Of a stretch of DNA of 64,000 nt, positions 7,725-18,390 are shown in pieces. Source of the DNA: Rhodospirillaceae bacterium. Its GTDB lineage: Bacteria; Pseudomonadota; Alphaproteobacteria; Rhodospirillales; Casp-alpha2. Made by a program: the position numbers and the translations under genes. Every line of letters begins with the position of its first letter. Position 1 is the first letter of the stretch. The stretch spans positions 1 through 64,000 of the forward strand of contig NZRL01000132.1 in NCBI GenBank assembly GCA_002696205.1. The letters are read 5' to 3'. The notes beneath the pieces are model-generated. The model ran no database searches. It saw nothing but the letters and a program-made list of their open reading frames with translations, and had not been told where the DNA came from.

Positions 7725-8198
7725 TTAGTCGAAGCTGACTTCGCAGATTTCGTATCCCTTGGAGCCGCCGGGCGTCGTCACCTCGACGGAATCGTCCACG
7801 GACTTCCCGACCAGGGCGCGGGCCAGCGGCGACGTGATCGAAATCTTGCCCTTTTCCAGGTCGGCCTCGTGTTCGCCGACGATGCGGTAGGTCACTTCCT
7901 TGCCCGTATCGTCGTCAGCCAGCACGACGGTGGCGCCGAAACGCACCGTATCGCCGGTCATGCCCGAGGTATCGATGACCTCGGCCCGGGAAATCACCGC
8001 TTCCAATTCGGCGACGCGGCCTTCGATGAAGCCCTGCTTTTCGCGCGCGGCATCGTATTCGGCGTTCTCCGACAGGTCACCGTGTTCGCGCGCCGTGGCG
8101 ATCGCCTGGATAACGGCGGGACGGTCTTCCGTCTTCAGGCGCTTCAGTTCCTCTTCCAGGGTCTTCAAACCCTCGCGCGTCATGGGGATCTTATCCAT
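7725..8198 (-). CDS. greA: Transcription elongation factor GreA
   Basis: 157 aa, normal GreA length. The N-terminal coiled coil carries the acidic tip ARxxGDLSENAEY (about residues 37-50), and the C-terminal FKBP-like domain ends in SPLARALVGKSVDD and the GYEI stretch. GreA stimulates cleavage of backtracked transcripts by RNA polymerase. A GGAAG ribosome-binding site lies upstream of the ATG. It is downstream of carB on the same strand, 118 bp apart, an arrangement seen in other alphaproteobacteria. Confidence 0.98.
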   Translation of the reverse strand: MDKIPMTREGLKTLEEELKRLKTEDRPAVIQAIATAREHGDLSENAEYDAAREKQGFIEGRVAELEAVISRAEVIDTSGMTGDTVRFGATVVLADDDTGKEVTYRIVGEHEADLEKGKISITSPLARALVGKSVDDSVEVTTPGGSKGYEICEVSFD

Positions 8199-8316
8199 GG
8201 GTCTACTTCCTTAGGTCGTCGGGCCGCTGGCTTGGCGCGCGCAGCCGTCGAAAAACACAAATATTGCGCCGGTCCCGTCCCTGGGGCCGCGCTTCTCCTA
8301 ATCCTGTAGGATTGGT

Positions 8317-11300
8317 CTAGGCCGAAGTGGAAAAGTAGTGCTGTAGCGGCGCCACTTCAAGGGTCCCGTGGGCCAGGGCTTCCATGGCCTCGACGGCGGC
8401 GGCGGCGGCGGTCAGGGTCGTGTAGTGCGGCACCCCGTTCTCCAGCGCCGAACGGCGGATCGACCGCGAGTCCTCGATCGCCTGCGCCCCCTCGGTCGTG
8501 TTGATGACCAATTGGATATCGCCGTTGACGATGGCGTCCTCGCAATGGGGTCGGCCTTCCAGCACCTTGTTGATGCGCTCGACCTTCAACCCCTGATCGG
8601 CGAGGAAGCGCTGTGTGCCGCCGGTGGCGTAAATCTTGAAGCCCAGCGCCGTGAGCCGCCCGGCCAGTTCCGCCGTGCGCACCTTGTCCCGGTCCTTGAC
8701 CGAAATGAACACGGCCCCTTCCGACGGCAGGCTCATGCCCGCCGCCAATTGCGATTTGGCGAAGGCCCGGGGGAAGTCGGCGTCCAGGCCCATGACCTCG
8801 CCCGTCGATTTCATTTCCGGGCCCAGCACCGTATCGACGCCCGGGAACCGGGAGAACGGGAAGACCGCTTCCTTGACCGCGACATGGCCCAGCTTCGCGC
8901 CGGATTCCGGCAGGCCCATATCGGCCAGCTTCTCGCCGCACATCAGGCGCGTCGCGATCTTGGCCACCGGCACGCCGGTCGCCTTGGCGACGAAGGGCAC
9001 GGTCCGCGAGGCGCGCGGGTTGACCTCCAGGATGTAGATATCGCCGTCCTTGACCGCGAACTGCACATTCATCAGGCCGACCACCTTGAGCCCGCGGGCC
9101 AGGGCATGAGCCTGGCGGCCCAGTTCGGCGATGGTGTCGTCGGAAAGCGAGAACGGCGGCAGGGAACAGGCGCTGTCGCCCGAATGAATGCCGGCTTCCT
9201 CGATATGCTGCATGATCCCGGCGACGTAAACGTCGGTGCCGTCGGCCAGCGCGTCGACATCGACCTCGATGGCGTCCTGCAGATAGCTGTCGAGCAGCAC
9301 CGGGCTGTCGCCGGAGACCTTGACCGCGTCGGTCATGTAGCGGCGCAGAGCACCCAGATCATGGACGATTTCCATGGCCCGCCCGCCCAGCACGTAGGAC
9401 GGCCGGATGACCAGGGGATAGCCGATACGCTCGGCCACCGCTTCGGCTTCGGCCTGAGACCGGGCCAGGCCGTTGGCGGGCTGGCGCAGGTTCAATTCGT
9501 TCAGCAGTTTCTGGAACCGCTCGCGGTCCTCCGCCAAATCGATGGCGTCCGGCGAGGTGCCGAGGATCGGAATACCGGCGCTTTCCAGGGCCTGCGACAG
9601 TTTCAGCGGCGTCTGGCCGCCCAGCTGCACGATCACGCCCTTGAAGTCCCCGTTGGACTGTTCGCAGCGGATCAGCTCGATCACGTCCTCGGCGGTCAGC
9701 GGTTCGAAGAACAGGCGGTCGGAGGTGTCGTAATCGGTCGAGACGGTTTCCGGGTTGCAGTTGACCATGATGGCCTCATACCCGGTTTCCTTCAGGGCAT
9801 AGGCCGCATGGACGCAGCAGTAATCGAATTCGATGCCCTGGCCGATGCGGTTCGGCCCGCCGCCCAGGATCGCGACCTTCTTGCGGTCGGTGGGCTCGGC
9901 CTCGTTTTCCGGCTCACGCGCGCCGTCGCCTTCGTAACAGGAATACATGTAGGACGTCTTGGCCGCGAATTCGGCGGCGCAGGTATCGACCCGCTTGTAG
10001 ACCGGCGTGATGCCCGCCGCGCGCCGCGCTTCCGAGACGTCCAGCGCCGTACCGCCGGTCAGTTCGGCCAGCCGTGCGTCGCAGAAGCCCATTTTCTTCA
10101 GATTCAGCCAGCCGGCGGCGTCGGTCGGCAGGCCGTAGGACTTGACCTGTGCCTCGGCGTCGACGATGGCCTTCATTTGGTCCAGGAACCAGGGATCGTA
10201 CTTGGTGATCTGGTGGACTTCGTCGACCGGCATGCCTTGGCGCAGAGCCTCGCCGATGGCCAAAAGGCGGTCCGGCGTCGGCCGCGAGATGGCGGCGCGC
10301 AGCGCGTCGCGGTTGGCGTCCAGCCCGGCGCCCGGGATGAAGCCTTCGATCTCGACATCGTTCAGGCCGGTCAGGCCCGTTTCCATGGACCGCAGGCCCT
10401 TCTGCAGGCTTTCCGCGAAGCAGCGGCCGATGGCCATGGCCTCGCCGACGGACTTCATGGCCGTGGTCAGCATGGGCTCGGCGCCCGGGAACTTCTCAAA
10501 CGTGAAGCGCGGGATCTTGGTCACGACGTAGTCGATGGTCGGCTCGAAGCTGGCGGGCGTGACGCCGGTGATGTCGTTGTCCAGCTCGTCCAGGGTATAG
10601 CCGCAGGCGAGCTTGGCCGCGATCTTGGCGATCGGGAAGCCCGTCGCCTTGGACGCCAGGGCCGACGACCGCGAGACGCGCGGGTTCATTTCGATCACCA
10701 CCAGGCGGCCGGTCTCCGGATTGACGGCGAACTGCACGTTCGAGCCGCCCGTATCTACCCCGATCTCGCGCAGCACCGCGATCGAGGCGTTGCGCATGAT
10801 CTGGTATTCCTTGTCCGTCAGGGTCAGCGCCGGGGCGACGGTGATGCTGTCGCCCGTATGCACGCCCATCGGGTCGATGTTTTCGATGGAACAGATGATG
10901 ATGCAGTTGTCCGCGTTGTCGCGGACGACCTCCATCTCGTATTCCTTCCAGCCGAGAACGCTTTCTTCGACCAGGACTTCCGTAACCGGGCTGGCGGCCA
11001 GCCCGCCGGCGACGATCTTTTCGAACTCCGGCTTGGTATAGGCGATGCCGCCGCCGATGCCGCCCATGGTGAAGGACGGGCGAATGATCGCGGGCAGGCC
11101 GACCTGTTCCAGCGCCGCATAGGCTTCGGTCATCGTATTAACGACCTGCGACCGGGGGCTTTCCAGACCGATCTTGTCCATGGCGTCACGGAACTGCTGA
11201 CGGTCTTCGGCCTTGGCGATGACGGCCGCGTCGGCGCCGATCATCTCGACCCCGTATTTATCCAGCACGCCGTTTTCGAACAGCGCGATCCCCGTGTTCA

Positions 11301-11586
11301 GGCCCGTCTGCCCGCCCATGGTCGGCAGCAGCGCGTCCGGCCGTTCCTTGGCGATGATCTTTTCGACCATTTCCGGGGTGATCGGCTCGACATAGGTCGC
11401 GTCGGCCATGTTCGGGTCGGTCATGATCGTGGCCGGGTTGGAATTGACCAGAATGACGCGGTAGCCCTCTTCGCGCAGCGCCTTACAGGCTTGCGCGCCC
11501 GAATAATCGAATTCGCAGGCCTGGCCGATGACGATGGGCCCGGCGCCGATGATGAGGATGGATTTAATGTCTGTGCGTTTTGGCAT
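8317..11586 (-). CDS. carB: Carbamoyl-phosphate synthase large subunit
   Basis: 1089 aa, full length. It has two ATP-grasp halves (about 1-400 and 555-940, each with a GxGPxxIGQxxEFDY opening: [17 protein letters not shown] and [17 protein letters not shown]), an oligomerisation segment between them and a C-terminal MGS-like allosteric domain. It makes carbamoyl phosphate from bicarbonate, ATP and ammonia supplied by CarA, for pyrimidine and arginine synthesis. It lies downstream of carA but is separated from it by an inserted GxxExxY gene. A small AATCC/GGATT hairpin follows the stop, without a clear T-run. Confidence 0.99.
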   Translation of the reverse strand: MPKRTDIKSILIIGAGPIVIGQACEFDYSGAQACKALREEGYRVILVNSNPATIMTDPNMADATYVEPITPEMVEKIIAKERPDALLPTMGGQTGLNTGIALFENGVLDKYGVEMIGADAAVIAKAEDRQQFRDAMDKIGLESPRSQVVNTMTEAYAALEQVGLPAIIRPSFTMGGIGGGIAYTKPEFEKIVAGGLAASPVTEVLVEESVLGWKEYEMEVVRDNADNCIIICSIENIDPMGVHTGDSITVAPALTLTDKEYQIMRNASIAVLREIGVDTGGSNVQFAVNPETGRLVVIEMNPRVSRSSALASKATGFPIAKIAAKLACGYTLDELDNDITGVTPASFEPTIDYVVTKIPRFTFEKFPGAEPMLTTAMKSVGEAMAIGRCFAESLQKGLRSMETGLTGLNDVEIEGFIPGAGLDANRDALRAAISRPTPDRLLAIGEALRQGMPVDEVHQITKYDPWFLDQMKAIVDAEAQVKSYGLPTDAAGWLNLKKMGFCDARLAELTGGTALDVSEARRAAGITPVYKRVDTCAAEFAAKTSYMYSCYEGDGAREPENEAEPTDRKKVAILGGGPNRIGQGIEFDYCCVHAAYALKETGYEAIMVNCNPETVSTDYDTSDRLFFEPLTAEDVIELIRCEQSNGDFKGVIVQLGGQTPLKLSQALESAGIPILGTSPDAIDLAEDRERFQKLLNELNLRQPANGLARSQAEAEAVAERIGYPLVIRPSYVLGGRAMEIVHDLGALRRYMTDAVKVSGDSPVLLDSYLQDAIEVDVDALADGTDVYVAGIMQHIEEAGIHSGDSACSLPPFSLSDDTIAELGRQAHALARGLKVVGLMNVQFAVKDGDIYILEVNPRASRTVPFVAKATGVPVAKIATRLMCGEKLADMGLPESGAKLGHVAVKEAVFPFSRFPGVDTVLGPEMKSTGEVMGLDADFPRAFAKSQLAAGMSLPSEGAVFISVKDRDKVRTAELAGRLTALGFKIYATGGTQRFLADQGLKVERINKVLEGRPHCEDAIVNGDIQLVINTTEGAQAIEDSRSIRRSALENGVPHYTTLTAAAAAVEAMEALAHGTLEVAPLQHYFSTSA

Positions 11587-11597
11587 TTTTAAGATTG

Positions 11598-11626
11598 AAC
11601 CACTGAGGCAGTGAGGCGGTGAGAAG
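11598..11626. repeat. 29-bp inverted repeat, left copy
   Basis: Starts with AACCACTGAG and ends GTGAGAAG. It matches the reverse complement of 12034-12062 at 26 of 29 positions. Inside, an 8-bp unit (CACTGAGG, CAGTGAGG, CGGTGAGA) is iterated. It starts 12 bp upstream of the carB start codon and 16 bp past the 3' end of the GxxExxY gene. The pair delimits that gene as a possible inserted unit. Confidence 0.85.
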
Positions 11627-11641
11627 AATGAGTGAGGGATT

Positions 11642-12028
11642 TCAAAGCACCAACCTCCGGATTCCGTCCTTCAGGACACTTGAGTTGAAATTCAGCAAAA
11701 GTCCCGTCTTCAACCCGCTCAGTTTCAGATAAGTCAACAATTGGGCTTCATGGATGGGAAGCAATCGATCAACCGTCTTCAATTCTATGACCAGCTTTCC
11801 CTCGACCATCAAATCCATCCGGTAGCCGCATTCCAGCTTCGTATTCTTGTAGGTAACGGGCAGCGGCACTTGCCGCGCGTACTCGATACCCTGGCTTTCC
11901 AATTCAAAACAGAGACATTCCTCATAGGCCGATTCCAAAAGCCCCGGCCCCAAATGGCGATGGACCTCAATGGCAAGCCCGATGACCTTTTCGGTGAGCG
12001 GATCGTTGGGAACGGCGGGATGCCTCAT
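11642..12028 (-). CDS. GxxExxY family protein (PD-(D/E)xK nuclease-like)
   Basis: 128 aa. The family-naming motif GLLESAY is at residues 29-35. A PD-(D/E)xK-type core follows, with Asp72 ([10 protein letters not shown]) and the E82-L-K84 motif (VIELKTV), so a nuclease-like fold is likely although activity is unproven for the family. It lies between carA and carB on their strand and is bounded by a 29-bp inverted repeat whose right copy ends 6 bp before the start codon. Its function is unknown. The position inside a conserved operon and the flanking repeats suggest recent insertion. Confidence 0.9.
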   Translation of the reverse strand: MRHPAVPNDPLTEKVIGLAIEVHRHLGPGLLESAYEECLCFELESQGIEYARQVPLPVTYKNTKLECGYRMDLMVEGKLVIELKTVDRLLPIHEAQLLTYLKLSGLKTGLLLNFNSSVLKDGIRRLVL

Positions 12029-12033
12029 TTTTC

Positions 12034-12062
12034 CTTCTCACTGCCTCACCGTCTCAGTGGTT
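12034..12062. repeat. 29-bp inverted repeat, right copy
   Basis: Mirror copy of 11598-11626, differing at 3 of 29 positions. It overlaps the carA stop codon (12061-12063) by two bases and lies just before the GxxExxY start, next to its GGAAAA leader. The exact abutment to carA suggests the insertion point was at the end of carA. Confidence 0.85.
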
Positions 12063-13245
12063 AACCTTTTTCATCCATCAACTTCACGAAGCGTTTGAAG
12101 AGGTAGTGGCTGTCCTGCGGGCCCGGGCTAGCTTCCGGGTGGTACTGCACGGAGAACACCGGCTTGCCTTCGGCGCGGATGCCTTCGAGGCAGCCGTCGA
12201 ACAGCGAGCGGTGGGTTTCGATGACCCCGTCCGGCAGGCTGTCGCGGTCGACCACGAAGCCGTGGTTCTGCGAGGTGATTTCGACCTTGCCGGTCTCCAG
12301 GTCCTTGACGGGCTGGTTGGCACCCCGGTGGCCCATGTGGAGCTTCGACGTGGTCGCCCCCAGCGCCAGGGCCAGAATCTGGTGGCCCAGGCAGATGCCG
12401 AACACGGGCAGGCCCGTTTCCATGACTTGTTTCACCGCCGGGACGGCGTATTCGCCGGTCGCCGCCGGATCGCCCGGGCCGTTGGAAAGAAAAAGCCCAT
12501 CGGGTCGATGGGCCAGGATGTCTTCCGCGGTCGCCGTCGCCGGCACCACCGTCACCTTGCAGCCCTCGGCGGCAAGGCAGCGCAGGATGTTCTGCTTGGC
12601 GCCGAAATCGACGGCGACGACGTGGTGCTTGGGTTCGGCCAAATTCCCGTACCCTTGCCCGAGCGACCAAGTGGTCGTGTCCCAGGAATAGGTCTGGGCG
12701 CAGGACACGTCCTTCGCCAAGTCCATGCCTTCAAGGCCCGGGAAGTCGTTCGCCATTTCGACAAGGGCCGGAATATCCAGCGGCCCGTCGTCTTTATAGG
12801 CGATGACCCCATTGGGCGCCCCGCCGTCGCGGATCAGCCGCGTCAGGCGCCGCGTATCGACGCCGGTGACCGCCGTCAGGCCGAAGGATTTCAGCCAGGC
12901 ATCCAGGTGCTGCGCCGCGCGCCAGCTGGCCGGGTCGGTGATGTCGACCCGCATGATCGCACCCCGCGCCGCCGGGGTGATCGTTTCCATATCTTCCGGG
13001 TTGGCGCCGACGTTGCCGATGTGCGGGAATGTAAAGGTGATGATCTGGCCGGCGTAGGACGGATCGGTGATGATTTCCTGATAACCGGTAAGCGAGGTGT
13101 TGAAGCAGACCTCGCCGACGGCGGAACCGGGCGCACCCGCGCCGCGGCCCCAGAACACCTCGCCGGACGCCAACACGACGGCCGCGTTTGCGTTCGCCGG
13201 TTGAGCGGCCATGGTGGTGGTCGCGGGCTTGATACCTTCGGACAT
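12061..13245 (-). CDS. carA: Carbamoyl-phosphate synthase small (glutaminase) subunit
   Basis: 394 aa from the Met at 13245; an upstream in-frame Met at 13302 would add 19 residues with no family match. The N-terminal small-subunit domain (ASGEVFWGRG...GEVCFNTSLTGYQEI) precedes a class I glutamine amidotransferase domain, with nucleophile Cys in GICLGHQ and the His/Glu of VQYHPEASPG. It hydrolyses glutamine to feed ammonia to CarB. The first about 20 residues are low-complexity, so Met at about 13212 is also possible. It is divergent from yqeY across 228 bp. Confidence 0.98.
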   Translation of the reverse strand: MSEGIKPATTTMAAQPANANAAVVLASGEVFWGRGAGAPGSAVGEVCFNTSLTGYQEIITDPSYAGQIITFTFPHIGNVGANPEDMETITPAARGAIMRVDITDPASWRAAQHLDAWLKSFGLTAVTGVDTRRLTRLIRDGGAPNGVIAYKDDGPLDIPALVEMANDFPGLEGMDLAKDVSCAQTYSWDTTTWSLGQGYGNLAEPKHHVVAVDFGAKQNILRCLAAEGCKVTVVPATATAEDILAHRPDGLFLSNGPGDPAATGEYAVPAVKQVMETGLPVFGICLGHQILALALGATTSKLHMGHRGANQPVKDLETGKVEITSQNHGFVVDRDSLPDGVIETHRSLFDGCLEGIRAEGKPVFSVQYHPEASPGPQDSHYLFKRFVKLMDEKG

Positions 13246-13473
13246 ATGACTTTTTTCGGGCTGGGGTTGGACCAAGGCGCCCGGGCCGCAAATTTGATGC
13301 ACGACCCCGAATGCGTTGGAAACAAGCTTCTACGCGTTGCACCGCACAAGGTCAAGACTCGTTTGACAAAAAAGATGCTTATATTTCAAGCCACTAAAGA
13401 ATCGGATCGCGTTTGCGTTGGGGGTAGTTTTAGGCTAGGGTCCGCTTCTTCCGACACAACCGGGGCACACCCC

Positions 13474-13929
13474 ATGCTACGCGAGCAGATTTCGGCTGCG
13501 CTGAAGACTTCTATCAAGGAGAAGAACGCCTGTGCGACGGCGACCCTTCGCCTGATCAACGCCGCCATCAAGGACCGGGACATCGCCGCCCGGGACAAAG
13601 GTAACCAGGACGGAATCACCAACGAGGAGATTCTCAGCCTGCTGCAGTCCATGATCAAACAGCGCCATGAAAGCGCGCAGGTCTATGAAGACGGCAAGCG
13701 CCAGGACCTGGCCGACCGCGAGCGCGAGGAAATAACCGTCATCGAAAAGTTCCTGCCGGAACAGCTTTCGGAAGACGAAGTCGCCGAAGCCGTCGACGCC
13801 GTGATCGCCGATACGGGCGCCGACTGCATCAAGGACATGGGCAAGTGCATGGGGGCGCTGAAGGCCAAGTACGCTGGCCGGATGGACTTCTCCAAGGCCA
13901 GCGCCTTGGTCAAGGATCGCCTCTGTTAG
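13474..13929 (+). CDS. yqeY: GatB/YqeY domain protein
   Basis: 151 aa, full-length YqeY. The family opening MLREQISAALKTSIKEKN and the central EREEITVIEKFLPEQLSEDE are typical. The domain resembles the tail of GatB amidotransferase subunits and may bind tRNA, but its role is not established. The start at 13474 was chosen because homology begins there. It lies upstream of dnaG and rpoD on the same strand, an arrangement common in alphaproteobacteria. Confidence 0.96.
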   Translation: MLREQISAALKTSIKEKNACATATLRLINAAIKDRDIAARDKGNQDGITNEEILSLLQSMIKQRHESAQVYEDGKRQDLADREREEITVIEKFLPEQLSEDEVAEAVDAVIADTGADCIKDMGKCMGALKAKYAGRMDFSKASALVKDRLC

Positions 13930-14003
13930 TCCGACGCGGACGGCGATTCGCGCCAACCACGTAAGCAAGATCAATACCACCAAGCTGTGATTGAATTGAG
14001 AAT

Positions 14004-14022
14004 CACGGGGATAAGCCCCGTG
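14004..14022. other. Perfect hairpin between yqeY and dnaG
   Basis: Arms CACGGGG (14004-14010) and CCCCGTG (14016-14022) with a 5-nt loop, 74 bp after yqeY. There is no T-run after it on the + strand, so it may attenuate or stabilise the transcript but is not a clear terminator. Confidence 0.5.
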
Positions 14023-14105
14023 ACTCCATTGCTGCGCTTACGTAGGTAAAATGCGTATGGTTACAGGTTCGCGTCTCGACGTCGGAGCCAATAATCGGAG
14101 GCCGA

Positions 14106-15950
14106 ATGGCCATACCTCCTGAATTCCTGGAAGAACTGAAGCTGCGCCTGCCCGCGACGGATGTCGTCGGGCGGCGGGTGAAATTGGTGCGCTCGGGCCG
14201 CGACACCAAGGGCTGCTGCCCGTTCCATAAGGAAAAGACGCCGAGCTTCCACGTCTATGAAGACCACTACCATTGCTTCGGCTGCGGCGTTCACGGCTCG
14301 ATCATCGATTTCGTCATGGAGACCGAGGGCCTGGAATTCCGCGAGGCCGTGGCGCGCCTGGCCGGCGAGGCCGGGATGCCCATGCCCGAGGAAACGCCCG
14401 AGGAACGCCAGCGCCAGGCCCGCAACCGATCGCTCGCCGAGGTCGTCGAGATGGCGGCGGCGTTCTTCGAGAAATGCCTGCGCATGCCGGAAGGACGCGC
14501 CGCCCTGGACTATCTGCGCGGGCGCGGCCTGACGGAGGAGACGATCAAGCGGTTTCGCCTAGGCTTCTCCCCCGACGGGCGCGGCAAGCTGAAGGCCATG
14601 CTGGCCGCCGAAGGGATCGAGGAAAGCGCCATGGTGGCGGCGGGCCTGCTGGTTCAGCCGGAGGACCGCAATCGCGATCCCTACGACCGGTTCCGCGGCC
14701 GGGTCATGTTCCCGATCACCGACCGCCAGGGCCGGGTCATCGCCTTCGGCGCGCGGTTGCTGGCGGGCGACGGGCCGAAATATCTGAATTCGCCGGAGAC
14801 CAGCCTCTTTCATAAGGGCCGCAATCTCTACGGTCTGGCCCAGGCCAAGGAGGCCGTGCGCGAACACGGGAGCATCGTCGTCTGCGAAGGCTATACGGAC
14901 GTCATCGCCCTGGCCCAGGCCGGGATCGGCCAAGCGGTCGCCCCCCTGGGCACCGCGCTGACGGAAGAACAGATCGCGTTGCTGTGGAAGCTGGCGCCGG
15001 AGCCGATCCTGTGTTTCGACGGCGACGCGGCGGGCCAGCGCGCCGCCGCGCGGGCGGCCGAACGCGCCCTGCCCCTGCTCAAGGCCGGGTTCGGCCTGCG
15101 CTTTGCCATGCTGCCGCCGGGGGAAGATCCGGACTCGCTCGTTCAAGGCAAGGGCCGGGCCGCCTTCGACGAAGTCCTGGAAGGCGCCACCGCCTTATCC
15201 GAATTGATCTGGCGGGTTGAATCGGGCGGCAGCCTGCCGTCCTCGCCGGAAGGCCGCGCCGATCTGAACAAGCGGCTGGACCAGAAACTGCGCGACATTC
15301 CCGACCCCACGGTGCGGCGCTATTTCCAGGACTTCTTCAAGACCCGACTGTGGCCGGACGGCCCGGCGGGCCGGGGCGGACAAAGCGGACGCGGGGATTT
15401 CCGCGGCAAGGGCAAGTTCGGCGGCAACAACTGGGCCGGGCCCAGCCAACGCCTGCGCGCCGACAGTCCGGACATCCGTCCAGTCGAGAGCGACCGCCTG
15501 CGCGCGGCGATCCTTTTGGCGACCGCGATCAACCATCCGGACCTGCTGGCCGAGGTCGAGGAAGACCTGGGCCGCATCGCCGTCGCGGACGCCAACCTTG
15601 ACAATTTACGTCAGGCGTTATTAATCACCCACGCGGGTGGTTTACCCCTTGACACGGAAGGGCTTGTAAACCACTTGTCAGAGCAGGGTTATTCCCAGGC
15701 GCTGAGCCAGCTATTAAGCGCGCGAACGTATGATCACGCCAGATTCGCGCGCCCCAATGCGGGACTTGCAGAGGCCAGACGGGGCTGGGAAGCAACCATC
15801 AACCACCTGCGCGGAGAGGACTTGGAGTCCGAACTCCAAGCGGCCCAAGACGCCGTCCGGCGTGACCCGTCGGACGAGAATATGAACTGGGTCGTCAGGG
15901 TTCGGCGGATGATGGACGAAAGCGAGCAAATCGCCGCTGGCTTCGAATAG
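14106..15950 (+). CDS. dnaG: DNA primase
   Basis: 614 aa. The N-terminal CHC2 zinc finger is seen as CPFHKEKTPSF and CFGCG (ligands about C38, H41, C57, C60). The TOPRIM catalytic core has VVCEGYTDV (about 257-266) and the metal-binding DGDAAG (about 303). After a Gly-rich linker (about residues 418-440) comes a helicase-interacting C-terminal domain. It makes RNA primers for replication. The reading frame begins MAIPPEF, the usual start of the family. Confidence 0.98.
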   Translation: MAIPPEFLEELKLRLPATDVVGRRVKLVRSGRDTKGCCPFHKEKTPSFHVYEDHYHCFGCGVHGSIIDFVMETEGLEFREAVARLAGEAGMPMPEETPEERQRQARNRSLAEVVEMAAAFFEKCLRMPEGRAALDYLRGRGLTEETIKRFRLGFSPDGRGKLKAMLAAEGIEESAMVAAGLLVQPEDRNRDPYDRFRGRVMFPITDRQGRVIAFGARLLAGDGPKYLNSPETSLFHKGRNLYGLAQAKEAVREHGSIVVCEGYTDVIALAQAGIGQAVAPLGTALTEEQIALLWKLAPEPILCFDGDAAGQRAAARAAERALPLLKAGFGLRFAMLPPGEDPDSLVQGKGRAAFDEVLEGATALSELIWRVESGGSLPSSPEGRADLNKRLDQKLRDIPDPTVRRYFQDFFKTRLWPDGPAGRGGQSGRGDFRGKGKFGGNNWAGPSQRLRADSPDIRPVESDRLRAAILLATAINHPDLLAEVEEDLGRIAVADANLDNLRQALLITHAGGLPLDTEGLVNHLSEQGYSQALSQLLSARTYDHARFARPNAGLAEARRGWEATINHLRGEDLESELQAAQDAVRRDPSDENMNWVVRVRRMMDESEQIAAGFE

Positions 15951-16161
15951 ATCGGGCCGCGAAAACGGTTTGCGGGCGGACGTCCGGACAACAACAAGAA
16001 GGCAGGGCCGGTCGGCGGTCAGGTGGAACGGAACTAAAGACTATATCTACTGGGCAAAGGCATCGGGAACGCCATTGAAGAGTTTAACCGGAAACCGCGC
16101 CAAGAGCGGCGGGAACCGGAGGGGGCGGCGTTCCCCCGAACAACGGATTTAGAGGTCGAGC

Positions 16162-18258
16162 GTGGCAAAGGCACAAGCGAAAGAACGTGACAGCGGCGAA
16201 AACCAGGAAGAAGGCGGCGACAGCCCCCTTCTCGATACCCTGGGCGCGGCGGTCAAGAAGATGGTCGCCAAGGGCAAGGAGCGCGGGTACGTCACGTATG
16301 ACGAACTGAACGGCGCCCTGCCGCCGGAAAAGGTATCTTCGGAACAGATCGAAGACACCATGGCGATGCTGTCCGAAATGGGCATCAACGTCGTCGAGAA
16401 CGAAGAAACCGAGGATAGCGCGTCCAGCGATTCCGACGACGAGGACGAGGGCGAAAAGAGCCCGGCCAGCACCGCCGGCAACGTCGACGAGAACGACCTG
16501 GGCCGCACGGACGATCCGGTCCGCATGTACCTTCGGGAAATGGGGTCGGTCGAACTGCTGTCCCGCGAAGGCGAAATCGCCATCGCCAAACGCATCGAGG
16601 CCGGCCGTGAAATGATGATCGGCGGCCTGATGGAAAGCCCGCTGACGATCAAGGCCATCACCTTGTGGCACGACGCGCTGATCGCCGAAGACATGCTGTT
16701 GCGCGACATCATCGACCTGGAGGCCACCCATGGCGGCGGCCCGGGCCAGGCGAACAACAACAACAACGCCAATACCGACGGCGAAGACGGCGAGACCGAA
16801 GGCGGTGACAGCGAAGGCGAGGCCGACAACGACGACGCCCAGCCGGAAGCCAAGGAAGCCGCATCGGAAGAGGACAAGAAGGACGACGATAAGTCCGCCA
16901 AGTCCGACGACGACAGCGACGGCGAGGACGGCGAGAAATCCGAAAGCAGCAGCGACGACGATGACGACGATGACGACGACGGCGAAAACAACCTGTCGCT
17001 GGCGGCGCTTGAAGCCAAGCTGAAGCCGGAGGTCATCGAGACCTTCGAGAACATCGCCAAGACGTACAAGAAGCTCCACCGCGTGCAGATGCAGCGCCTG
17101 GAACTGCTGACTTCGGGCGAAGAGCCCAAGCCGAGCCAGGAAAAACGCTTCCAGAAGCTGCGCAAGGAACTGATCGAGTTGATGGAGGACGTGCACCTCA
17201 ACAACAACCGGATCGAACAGCTTCTGGATCAGCTTTACGGCCTCAACCGGCGCCTGGTCGGCCTGGAAGGCAAGATCCTGCGCATGGCGACCACGGCGCG
17301 GGTCAACCGCGAGGAGTTCCTGAAGGAATACCAAGGCAACGAACTCGATCCGGGCTGGCTCAAGCGGGTCGGCAAGCTCAAGGGCAAAGGCTGGGACCGC
17401 TTCACCAGCCGCTACAAGGACGATGTTACGGAATTACGCGAACAGGTCGGCGAGGTTTCGCAGACCTCGGGCCTGCCGATCATCGAATTCCGCCGCATCG
17501 TTTCGACCGTGCAGAAGGGCGAACGCGAAGCCGCCAAGGCCAAGAAGGAAATGATCGAGGCCAACCTGCGGCTCGTCATCTCCATCGCCAAGAAGTACAC
17601 CAACCGCGGCCTGCAATTCCTGGACCTGATCCAGGAAGGCAACATCGGCCTGATGAAGGCGGTCGACAAATTCGAATACCGCCGCGGTTACAAGTTCTCG
17701 ACCTATGCCACCTGGTGGATCCGCCAGGCGATCACCCGCTCGATCGCCGACCAGGCACGGACCATCCGTATTCCGGTCCATATGATAGAGACCATCAACA
17801 AGCTGGTCCGCACCTCGCGCCAGATGCTGCACGAAATCGGCCGCGAGCCGACGCCGGAAGAATTGGCGGCGCGGCTGTCGATGCCGCTCGAGAAGGTCCG
17901 CAAGGTCCTGAAGATCGCCAAGGAGCCGATCTCTCTCGAGACGCCGATCGGCGACGAGGAAGACAGCCATCTGGGCGACTTCATCGAAGACAAGAACGCG
18001 GTCCAGCCGCTCGACGCCGCCATTCAGGGCAATCTGCGCGAAACCACGACGCGGGTCCTGGCCAGCCTGACCGCCCGTGAGGAACGCGTGCTGCGCATGC
18101 GCTTCGGCATCGGCATGAACACGGACCACACCCTGGAAGAAGTCGGCCAACAGTTCTCGGTCACCCGCGAACGAATACGTCAGATCGAAGCCAAGGCGCT
18201 CCGGAAGCTGAAACATCCGTCCCGCTCGCGGAAACTCAGAAGCTTCCTGGACTACTGA
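16162..18258 (+). CDS. rpoD: RNA polymerase primary sigma factor (sigma-70)
   Basis: 698 aa, GTG start at 16162 ([10 protein letters not shown]). Region 1.1 (about 20-80), region 1.2 ([22 protein letters not shown]), a non-conserved region, and regions 2-4 are all present, including the region 2 stretch [11 protein letters not shown] and the region 4.2 helix-turn-helix [30 protein letters not shown] at the C-terminus. The non-conserved region contains an exceptionally acidic, Asp/Glu/Ser-rich insert at about residues 195-277, including nine consecutive Asp. It directs transcription of housekeeping promoters. It lies 211 bp after dnaG. Confidence 0.99.
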   Translation: MAKAQAKERDSGENQEEGGDSPLLDTLGAAVKKMVAKGKERGYVTYDELNGALPPEKVSSEQIEDTMAMLSEMGINVVENEETEDSASSDSDDEDEGEKSPASTAGNVDENDLGRTDDPVRMYLREMGSVELLSREGEIAIAKRIEAGREMMIGGLMESPLTIKAITLWHDALIAEDMLLRDIIDLEATHGGGPGQANNNNNANTDGEDGETEGGDSEGEADNDDAQPEAKEAASEEDKKDDDKSAKSDDDSDGEDGEKSESSSDDDDDDDDDGENNLSLAALEAKLKPEVIETFENIAKTYKKLHRVQMQRLELLTSGEEPKPSQEKRFQKLRKELIELMEDVHLNNNRIEQLLDQLYGLNRRLVGLEGKILRMATTARVNREEFLKEYQGNELDPGWLKRVGKLKGKGWDRFTSRYKDDVTELREQVGEVSQTSGLPIIEFRRIVSTVQKGEREAAKAKKEMIEANLRLVISIAKKYTNRGLQFLDLIQEGNIGLMKAVDKFEYRRGYKFSTYATWWIRQAITRSIADQARTIRIPVHMIETINKLVRTSRQMLHEIGREPTPEELAARLSMPLEKVRKVLKIAKEPISLETPIGDEEDSHLGDFIEDKNAVQPLDAAIQGNLRETTTRVLASLTAREERVLRMRFGIGMNTDHTLEEVGQQFSVTRERIRQIEAKALRKLKHPSRSRKLRSFLDY

Positions 18259-18285
18259 CGCCGGGCAACGAACAGGTCTTTTCAA

Positions 18286-18326
18286 AAGGGCCGGGAGCGG
18301 GCACGCTTCCGGCCCTTGCTTTGTCT
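18286..18326 (+). terminator. Rho-independent terminator after rpoD
   Basis: Hairpin with 9-bp arms AAGGGCCGG (18286-18294) and CCGGCCCTT (18309-18317), then a modest T-rich tail GCTTTGTCT. It is 27 bp past the rpoD stop and separates it from the tRNA. Confidence 0.75.
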
Positions 18327-18390
18327 ATTTGCCTCCCGCCCCTCCCCCGCCGGTCTCCTTGGGGGAACGGGCCCGAAAAAACCGAATAAA

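Noticed and set aside
8300-8313. AATCC/GGATT hairpin as a carB terminator
   Set aside because: The stem is only 5 bp and no T-run follows on the carB strand, so it is too weak to call.
8368-11592. 1074-residue open frame antisense to carB
   Set aside because: It mirrors carB codon structure, is His/Gln/Arg/Gly-rich and has no recognisable domain.
16930-16985. Simple repeat (GAC/GAT tract) as a non-coding repeat or CRISPR-like array
   Set aside because: It lies in frame inside rpoD and encodes poly-Asp. There are no spacers and no cas genes in the window.
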